Shown piece by piece: positions 7,730-13,765 of a DNA stretch of 16,372 bases. The notes under the pieces were generated by a model. The model had not been told where the DNA came from, ran no database searches, and was given only the letters and a program-made list of their open reading frames with translations. Made by a program: the position numbers and the translations under genes. The DNA comes from UBA9715 sp045629845 (lineage in GTDB: Bacteria; Actinomycetota; Coriobacteriia; Coriobacteriales; Eggerthellaceae), in NCBI GenBank assembly GCA_045629845.1, contig JAZQRZ010000065.1, positions 1-16,372 on the forward strand, written 5' to 3'. Each line of letters starts with the position of its first letter. Position 1 is the stretch's first letter.

Positions 7730-9872
7730 TGCGCACCAACTCCGCATAGGCACCATCAACAGCAATCAGCTCTTGATGGGTACCGCGTTCGACCACTTTA
7801 CCGTCTTCAAGCACGATAATCTCGTCGCAATCGCGAATAGTCGAAAGACGATGCGCAACTACGATGCACGTAATACCACGGTCGCGAATACGGCGAATAA
7901 CCTCGGCTTCGGTCTGCGCATCAAGCGCACTGGTAGCTTCGTCCAATATTATGACGGTAGGATCTTGCGCAAGCACTCGAGCGATTTCGAGGCGCTGCAA
8001 TTGCCCGCCTGAAAAATTACGGCCACCAGGCAAAATACGGCTTCCGTAGCCCCCGTCACGACTAAGAACAACATCATGAATCCCAGCATCACGACATGCC
8101 AAGATAACTTCAAAGTCTTCGATGGATCGATCCCAAAGTCGAATATTGTCACTTACAGAATCGTCAAAGGTAACGATATCTTGGTCAACAATAGCCAGCG
8201 ACCCACGCAAAACAGGACGTGGCACATCAGCAATCGGCGTATCGTCAAATGCAATACTTCCAGACCAGGGTTCATACAGCCCACTGACAAGCTTTGCAAT
8301 AGTGGACTTACCACAACCAGAACCACCCACCAGTGCAACCCACTGACCCGGCTTAAGATGAAGGTCAAAATTTTCAATAAGCGGCGGCTCGAGCGGAGAA
8401 TACCCAAACGAAACGCCTTCTAAATCAACTTTACCCATAAGCTTTTCGCGCTTCATGGGAGTAATAATTTCGTCACTCGTATAAGGAACATCTACTTCGT
8501 AGCGCATAACGTCTTCGATACGTTCCATCTGCGTTTGCATCTCTTGAACGGTCTGCCCCATAGTAATGAGTTGATTTACTGGCGTCATGAATGCAGAAAT
8601 AAACCCGGTAAATGAAAGAAGCGCACCAGGGGTAAAGGCATCTTGGACAATAAGCCAGATGCCGATGACAAGCACCGCAATGTTTGCAATGTTTGTCATA
8701 ATAACGGGAATGGCGCCCAAATACTCGTTTAATCGCGTCATGCGATTATTTGCCTCGTTAACCGACGCTTGGAAGCCCGCCCATCGACCAAAGAAGCCCG
8801 TTTCAGCACCAGCAGCCTTGATTGTTTCAATCATTTCGATGCCGCCCACCGTAGTGGCGTACAGCTTACCCGCATCCATCATATTGGCACGGGAAATATT
8901 AACGCGCCTTTTAGAAATATAGCGCGCCGTCAGCGCATTAATAAGCACAGTTAATATGCCAACAATCGTAAGAACTAAGCTGTAGTTCACCATGATAACG
9001 AGATACAGTACCAGCATAATGGTGTTGATAAAAACAGGCGCAAGCTGCCCCACAAGCTGGAAAGCAATGGTCTCGTTCGAAGTTTGGCGCTGCTGCAAAT
9101 CACCAACCATGCGCTGCGCATAAAAACCAACTGGCAAATGCAAGAGGTGGCGCATAAAACGCGAGGATGACACAACAGCTATCTTTCCTTGAACACGAAC
9201 AAGGTAAATGGCATTCAAAAAAGAAACGATAGCTAAAACAACAGCTAAAACCAGCATTACTATGATAAGCGGAATAAGCCATTCGCGCTGGTCGCCTGAA
9301 AGAATGCAATCCATAAACACTGTTCCAAGCGACGTACTAATAATGGTTATAAATGACGTAACAGCAGCGGTTAGCATGACAAAAGCAATGGCAGGACCTA
9401 GTCCTTCCAAACGCTTTCGCGCATAAGCAAGGGTATCAGGCTTTGTACCACCTTCTTCAAAAGCATCGGTCTTTTCAAACACAAGCGCGACACCGGTAAA
9501 GGATTCTTCAAATGCTTCGAGAGGTACCTTTATTTGACCACGGGCAGGATCGTTAATAATCGCCTTGTTTCCACTAAAGCCGTTAAGAACGACAAAGTGA
9601 TTAAAGTTCCAGAAAATGATACAAGGGAACTTGCCCTTTTTGCGCAATGCGTTGATTGAATAGGTCATGCCTTTTGCGGTTAAACCGTAGCTTCGAGCTG
9701 CCTTTAGAATATTGGAAGCCTTCGAGCCATCGCGCGACACACCACAATCGGCGCGCACCTTTTCAAGCGGCACCCATTTGCCGTAATACGCAAGAATCAT
9801 GGTCAAACAGGCAGCGCCACATTCGAGCGCCTCCATCTGCATGACCTGAGGGACTTTCGCCACCTTTGCCAT
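7722..9872 (-). CDS. NHLM-type bacteriocin system ABC transporter with C39 leader peptidase domain
   Basis: This 716-aa exporter is expected to cut a double-Gly type leader and move the core peptide across the membrane (TIGR03796-like). Residues 1-135 are a C39 Cys protease: Gln12, Cys18 in ECGAAC, His92 in FNHFVVL and Asp108 in NDPARG all stand at the expected places. About six membrane helices span 160-440. The ATPase part has Walker A GGSGCGKST (516-524), Gln564, signature FSGGQ (620-624), Walker B IILDE (641-645) and His674. All catalytic residues are present. The ATG lies 4 nt after the adaptor stop codon; the ribosome site is weak (GGGG). It works with the adaptor upstream and the second ABC protein downstream. 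Confidence 0.95.
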   Translation of the reverse strand: MAKVAKVPQVMQMEALECGAACLTMILAYYGKWVPLEKVRADCGVSRDGSKASNILKAARSYGLTAKGMTYSINALRKKGKFPCIIFWNFNHFVVLNGFSGNKAIINDPARGQIKVPLEAFEESFTGVALVFEKTDAFEEGGTKPDTLAYARKRLEGLGPAIAFVMLTAAVTSFITIISTSLGTVFMDCILSGDQREWLIPLIIVMLVLAVVLAIVSFLNAIYLVRVQGKIAVVSSSRFMRHLLHLPVGFYAQRMVGDLQQRQTSNETIAFQLVGQLAPVFINTIMLVLYLVIMVNYSLVLTIVGILTVLINALTARYISKRRVNISRANMMDAGKLYATTVGGIEMIETIKAAGAETGFFGRWAGFQASVNEANNRMTRLNEYLGAIPVIMTNIANIAVLVIGIWLIVQDAFTPGALLSFTGFISAFMTPVNQLITMGQTVQEMQTQMERIEDVMRYEVDVPYTSDEIITPMKREKLMGKVDLEGVSFGYSPLEPPLIENFDLHLKPGQWVALVGGSGCGKSTIAKLVSGLYEPWSGSIAFDDTPIADVPRPVLRGSLAIVDQDIVTFDDSVSDNIRLWDRSIEDFEVILACRDAGIHDVVLSRDGGYGSRILPGGRNFSGGQLQRLEIARVLAQDPTVIILDEATSALDAQTEAEVIRRIRDRGITCIVVAHRLSTIRDCDEIIVLEDGKVVERGTHQELIAVDGAYAELVRND

Positions 9873-9876
9873 TACG

Positions 9877-10440
9877 TTAGCCCCAATTCTTCAGAATAAG
9901 CGAAATCGGAGCAACGCGACTGGTTGTAATGGTTACAGCTACAGGCACCCCTTCAGTAAGTTCACTGACATCTCCTTGGAAAAGAACGGGATACGCCCAG
10001 TCACCTTCAAACAGCGTCTTAACCAAGTATTCACTACCGATAAGATCGTCCCATTCTTCAGGAGCATTTGGAACTGGAGCTATGTACTGCACCACCATGG
10101 TTTCGCCACCCACCTGCGCAACATCGCCAACTGTAACATTGGCCACATCTTCTGCAGACAGGAAGCATACCGCGGCAAGCGAAGAAGAATCGTCTATTCC
10201 TTGTTCCTTGAGGTTTTTAGACACAGCCGAAATGTCAACAACGGCGCCAGTAGTTGAAACGCTGGTCGTAACAGAACCAAAAATTCCCCAAGCCAGTAAA
10301 CCAGCAAGCAAAGCAATGCAAGCCGCAAGAATCAACCATACACTAGGGTTGGTTACTCGAACATATTTGTCCAAATCGTCGGGACTGCGTAGCTTTTCAG
10401 CTGCTTTCTTATTAAATATTACAGTTGAAGCATCAGCCAT
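9877..10440 (-). CDS. NHLM-type bacteriocin secretion protein, short HlyD-like adaptor
   Basis: This 187-aa membrane-anchored adaptor belongs to the exporter (TIGR03794-like). The N-terminal stretch FNKKAAEKLRSPDDLDKYV followed by TNPSVW is the usual opening of this family. One membrane helix spans about 34-55. The outer part has beta-rich segments, including GDVAQVGG and a C-terminal VPVAVTITT stretch that resembles the membrane-proximal domain of membrane fusion proteins. It is clearly shorter than classical HlyD adaptors and has no long coiled-coil hairpin, which would fit export across a single membrane. The ATG start is supported by GAAAGG 8 nt upstream. It is the first gene after a 91-bp gap with a promoter-like site. 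Confidence 0.88.
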   Translation of the reverse strand: MADASTVIFNKKAAEKLRSPDDLDKYVRVTNPSVWLILAACIALLAGLLAWGIFGSVTTSVSTTGAVVDISAVSKNLKEQGIDDSSSLAAVCFLSAEDVANVTVGDVAQVGGETMVVQYIAPVPNAPEEWDDLIGSEYLVKTLFEGDWAYPVLFQGDVSELTEGVPVAVTITTSRVAPISLILKNWG

Positions 10441-10485
10441 TATTTGCGCCTTTCGGCCATAGTGCTTTACGCATTATCTTAGCTA

Positions 10486-10515
10486 ATTATAGCGTTTAAA
10501 AGGCGATATGCTGAA
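10486..10515 (-). promoter_or_regulatory. Candidate sigma-70-like promoter for the exporter genes
   Basis: In the only sizeable gap of the - strand operon, TATAAT (10491 to 10486) is a perfect -10. An 18-bp spacer separates it from TTCAGC (10515 to 10510), a weak -35. It ends about 45 nt before the adaptor ATG at 10440. It would allow the exporter to be expressed apart from the upstream enzymes. Confidence 0.45.
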
Positions 10516-10531
10516 CTCTGGCTTCAAGTCG

Positions 10532-11869
10532 CTAGAAGGATGATAATTCCGTTCGAACATGATTAACGAACCATGACACCATGTCTTGCAACGTTGCTTT
10601 CGCAGACTCTCTTACATCAGCAATTGTTTCGGCTAACTCTTCACTGTTCTCGTACGCATAATCAAGAGCAAGTAAGAGGCGCGGAGCAAGATCAGCATCG
10701 TCAACGTGAAGTAAAAGATTCTTCTGCGCGCCCAGCTCTGCCGACAAGTTATCAAGGCGCTCATCCATTGATACGGCAACCGTAGGCACAAGGCCATCAA
10801 TAGCAAGCACCTGCGCATGGTAGCGCGATGTAACAAGCAAAGACAGCGAGCGAAGCAGCTCGGAAATGAAATAACCGTCTGTGTCTTTTGAAAGAACAAG
10901 TGGCACATTTCCGCCCATGCGTTCATTCAGCAGCCTACAAGCTTGCTCGTCTATCTTTTCCATGCCGAAGATTACTGGCTGATAGCCACGTTCGGCGCAA
11001 AACGTAATCGCCGCCTGAGCCAATGCATCAATATACGCGTGAAACATTTTTTCGCGATATTCAGACCAGCTGAAGAAATACAAGCTTTGGAACTGAAGAG
11101 ATCTGTCGCCTGAAATAAGCGAACGAATAAGCTTCGCTGGCGAAGGTTTAACTGGCCAACAAAACGGATTCACAGGCGCAATGCCAAGCAGTGGTTTTTC
11201 TTCATTCAAGTGAGCATCACGCAAAAAGGAAGCGACTTGCTCTTGTGCTTGAGAGCTATCAAACAACCACGCCGTATCAGTGCCTAGATGCCCCTTTAAA
11301 CCCAAGCGGTTTCGTTCTTTATCTGATTGCGCACTGCGTGTAATGAAATACGTGTCTGAACACAAATCGCGTGCCGTCTGTTCAAGATATGGCTCCATTT
11401 CACCAATTTCCGAGCCAAACGCAATACTGGGTTTTCCTTGAGTCTTCGCAATTCCTGCTGCCTGGCAATTGTAAAGCGTCAAAGCATCCGCGAATTTACT
11501 CTTCAGCGTAGACCCTTCGCACAACACAATGACATGATTTTCTGAACAAGCTTCGAATAGCTTCTTGAAAAACAAGGTATTGAACGGCACTTGTCGAGCT
11601 GTTTCTTTGAAATACACTGCAGTACTTGCTTCGTCAAGCGTCATAACCGACAGCTCAACTTCGCCAGGTTCAAAAGCTTCCGTTATCTGCTGAGCCAATG
11701 CTGCAACACGAACATCCGAGCCTGTGTTGCGCGCACCGTTATAACCCACCAAAAGAATCTTTGCTGTCTCTCCAGGATGCCATCCACCAGGCTTCATTCC
11801 AGGCATAACCTGAGCTGCACCCGCAAACGCACACGTAAGACGAACTATCAATGCTACAAGACGATCCAA
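10532..11869 (-). CDS. Polysaccharide pyruvyl transferase family protein
   Basis: This 445-aa protein resembles the PS_pyruv_trans family (CsaB-like), whose members move pyruvate from phosphoenolpyruvate onto sugars of cell-surface polymers as ketals. Supporting features are the N-terminal LLVGYNGARNTGSD (40-53) and CEGSTLKSK further on. GIAPVNPF follows at mid-length, and SRYHAQVLAIDG (348-359) sits near the end, the conserved C-terminal block of the family. A weakly hydrophobic stretch at 3-20 might associate with membrane. The start is TTG at 11869, preceded by GGAGG 6 nt upstream. The preceding oxidoreductase gene stops just before it (TAA at 11874-11872), so the two are closely coupled. 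The acceptor is unknown; members of this fold also act outside polysaccharide synthesis. Confidence 0.8.
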   Translation of the reverse strand: MDRLVALIVRLTCAFAGAAQVMPGMKPGGWHPGETAKILLVGYNGARNTGSDVRVAALAQQITEAFEPGEVELSVMTLDEASTAVYFKETARQVPFNTLFFKKLFEACSENHVIVLCEGSTLKSKFADALTLYNCQAAGIAKTQGKPSIAFGSEIGEMEPYLEQTARDLCSDTYFITRSAQSDKERNRLGLKGHLGTDTAWLFDSSQAQEQVASFLRDAHLNEEKPLLGIAPVNPFCWPVKPSPAKLIRSLISGDRSLQFQSLYFFSWSEYREKMFHAYIDALAQAAITFCAERGYQPVIFGMEKIDEQACRLLNERMGGNVPLVLSKDTDGYFISELLRSLSLLVTSRYHAQVLAIDGLVPTVAVSMDERLDNLSAELGAQKNLLLHVDDADLAPRLLLALDYAYENSEELAETIADVRESAKATLQDMVSWFVNHVRTELSSF

Positions 11870-11871
11870 TG

Positions 11872-13161
11872 TTATCCTCCGAATCTTTCGTTACACACCC
11901 GCGCAACTTTCGTGGCAAGCGCCATGATTGTGAGCATGGGTGGATTACCAGCCGATCGCGGCAAAAGACTTGCGTCGGCGACATATAAGTTTTCTGGCAG
12001 AAAATCATGGTGAAGCGTTTCAGCTTCCTGCTTTGTCAAAGGCAAGCAACCGCCAGGATGTCCTGCGTTCAACGTGCCAAGGAACATCTGGTCGCGACGG
12101 ATACCCAGTTCTTCAAGAACAAGACTTGCTTCTTCGACCGAGCGTTCGATAGTGCGCCTATCATGAGCTGTCACAGGCTTGTTAAGCCTTTTACCATCGA
12201 AGCTTCCTTCACTATCATCGGCGTATTTCACCATGATGCTCATGATGTCAGTTGAAGACATGCGCCAATCCTTATTGAAAAAGAACGACAACCAGTCGAA
12301 ATAAGGCGAAAGAATATACCCATCACGCTGCGAAACAAACGGCATGGGCAACTGAGCCTGTAAACGTGCATTTTGCCAAGGAGCAGCAACGCAGATAACA
12401 GGGTCAACAAACAATGTTGGCGTCGTTTCAAAACCTGACGCATTTAAGATGACGGGGGTATTCAAACCGCCTGCCGCCAAAACAACAAGATCAGCTTCGG
12501 CAACATGGCGAGCACCGCGCTCACGGAAAACAACACCCGTTGCGCGCCCTTGTTCAACCAGAACGCGTTCGACCTTGCACGCAGTCTTCAGTTTTACCTG
12601 AGGCAAAGCATTAAGAAGTTGGTCTGCTGTCCACTTTGCGCCAAAACGGCACCCAAGCACACATCGCCCGCATGCAACACAGCGATTTGCGTCTTCCATA
12701 AATTTGGGTGTGACCTGCGGATCAAACCCAAGATGTTCAAACGCATCAAAAAGACGAACGGTAAGATCAGACCATCGATGATAATGATTCCTTGTTGTAG
12801 GCACTATTTCCGCAAGGCGTGCAAACTCTGAATCAAGATTGACGCCTAACTCGCGCAAAACACCATCACAACGAACGGCATTTCCTGTTGCAAGAGCAGT
12901 TGTTCCGCCAACGCACTTCCCATTCACATGTACAAGTCCACCCTGCGCCTTAACAACGCGCATGGCCGGAAAAAGTGCGCTAATCATTCGCTCGTCAACA
13001 AAGGCGCCAACTTTACGCATCGGTTCAAGCGATTCAAGACGATACGAAAACGGATCGAAAGCGCTACCCGCCTCAAAAACCGTAACATCAAAGTGCTGGC
13101 TTAGCTCAGCTGCAACAGCGCATCCCCCTGCGCCACTTCCCACAACAATCGCTTTTTTCAT
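11872..13161 (-). CDS. GMC-family FAD-dependent oxidoreductase with a 4Fe-4S-like Cys cluster
   Basis: This 429-aa flavoprotein is expected to oxidise an alcohol or a similar group. The N-terminus AIVVGSGAGGCAVAAEL (Gly8, 10, 12, 13) is the dinucleotide fold for FAD. GGTTALATGNAVR near 85-97 and VVLAAGGLNTP near 226-236 are further GMC landmarks. The C-terminal signature has His368 (NAGHPGG) and Asn406 (SAGNPP), with YVADASLLP between. Cys161, 164, 167 and 171 form C-x2-C-x2-C-x3-C, like a 4Fe-4S site, as seen in some alcohol oxidase-type members. It is shorter than many GMC enzymes (usually above 500 aa). ATG 13161 overlaps the previous stop as TAATG and has GAGGTG 5 nt upstream. The longer reading from 13200 is not supported. 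The substrate is unknown; a fatty alcohol or aldehyde fits the neighbour. Confidence 0.85.
   Translation of the reverse strand: MKKAIVVGSGAGGCAVAAELSQHFDVTVFEAGSAFDPFSYRLESLEPMRKVGAFVDERMISALFPAMRVVKAQGGLVHVNGKCVGGTTALATGNAVRCDGVLRELGVNLDSEFARLAEIVPTTRNHYHRWSDLTVRLFDAFEHLGFDPQVTPKFMEDANRCVACGRCVLGCRFGAKWTADQLLNALPQVKLKTACKVERVLVEQGRATGVVFRERGARHVAEADLVVLAAGGLNTPVILNASGFETTPTLFVDPVICVAAPWQNARLQAQLPMPFVSQRDGYILSPYFDWLSFFFNKDWRMSSTDIMSIMVKYADDSEGSFDGKRLNKPVTAHDRRTIERSVEEASLVLEELGIRRDQMFLGTLNAGHPGGCLPLTKQEAETLHHDFLPENLYVADASLLPRSAGNPPMLTIMALATKVARVCNERFGG
11876..11880 (-). promoter_or_regulatory. Ribosome binding site that fixes a TTG start
   Basis: GGAGG on the - strand lies 6 nt before TTG 11869 and overlaps the end of the oxidoreductase frame. 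No ATG or GTG in this frame is better placed. Confidence 0.75.
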
Positions 13162-13760
13162 TACTGCACCTCGCTTCCGCAGTAATCGCAGCCCAGACAA
13201 GAATTGTTAGGTACGCTTTGGTTATCAAAACACGCCCTACAGTTCGAGCAGCCCTCAGTTATGCGCATAGTAAAAGTAAGCTTGCCACCTGCGCAAAGGC
13301 CGCTGATAAAACCGCTATCGAAAGCGGACATGAAAGCACAAATTTCAGGTGTATACCTTTTGCTAAAGAAGCACTGGCGGAACACTAACGTTCCCGGGAT
13401 GTCACCCGTAACATCGATGCCAATGATTCGGTAAAAGCGCGAAACCAGATGAGCAAGCCGTTCATCACTCGGAGCAAGCACAACACGCACCTGATTTCCA
13501 AGCTTTTCGGCAAGTATAGTAAGGCGCTCTTTTCGTTCAGCGGCATACGAAGGTGATTGAAGCGCCTCTTCAATACAAGCAGCGCTAAACTCTGTGAACG
13601 CATAAAGATCCGGGCGATCATGCTCGTATGAAGCACACACCTGCCCCACTCGAGGAGCTTCTACTTCAAAAGCACGAGCAAACGTGTTGCAAAGAATCTG
13701 CACCACTATTACTTCTGCCCATCTTGGCAGCGGCATATGCATGAACGCCTGAGTCCTCAT
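13161..13760 (-). CDS. Cys-rich protein of unknown function (199 aa)
   Basis: I cannot assign this protein with confidence. Residues 1-115 look mostly helical. Residues 115-178 contain TGDIPGTLVFRQCFF, Cys141, Cys156 and a C-x2-C-x2-C at 171-177. This faintly recalls the end of the L-2-amino-thiazoline-4-carboxylic acid hydrolase-like family, which has Cys pairs and a closing G-x3-C-x3-F. A second C-x2-C-x2-C follows at 188-194, close to the C-terminus, so six Cys fall in 24 residues and could bind zinc or an iron-sulfur cluster. The ATG is 5 nt after the stop of the ligase-reductase and its own stop overlaps the oxidoreductase start, so the three are translated together. The start has no good ribosome site; ATG at 13742 or 13736 is also possible. 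Confidence 0.7.
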   Translation of the reverse strand: MRTQAFMHMPLPRWAEVIVVQILCNTFARAFEVEAPRVGQVCASYEHDRPDLYAFTEFSAACIEEALQSPSYAAERKERLTILAEKLGNQVRVVLAPSDERLAHLVSRFYRIIGIDVTGDIPGTLVFRQCFFSKRYTPEICAFMSAFDSGFISGLCAGGKLTFTMRITEGCSNCRACFDNQSVPNNSCLGCDYCGSEVQ

Positions 13761-13765
13761 TTACA

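Noticed and set aside
7365..8423. Several + strand open frames of 60-130 aa within the ABC transporter genes
   Set aside because: They are antisense shadows rich in Arg, Thr and Ser with no ribosome sites, and every position is explained by the well-supported ABC genes.
13162..13200. N-terminal extension of the GMC oxidoreductase
   Set aside because: The extra residues precede the FAD motif, overlap the upstream gene and have no ribosome site, while ATG 13161 has GAGGTG and begins right at the usual family N-terminus.
13161..13290. C-terminal Cys-rich tail of the 199-aa protein as a secreted peptide after a Gly-Gly (residues 158-159)
   Set aside because: The Gly-Gly sits inside an apparently folded domain far from the N-terminus, with no leader-like segment before it, so cleavage by C39 is unlikely.
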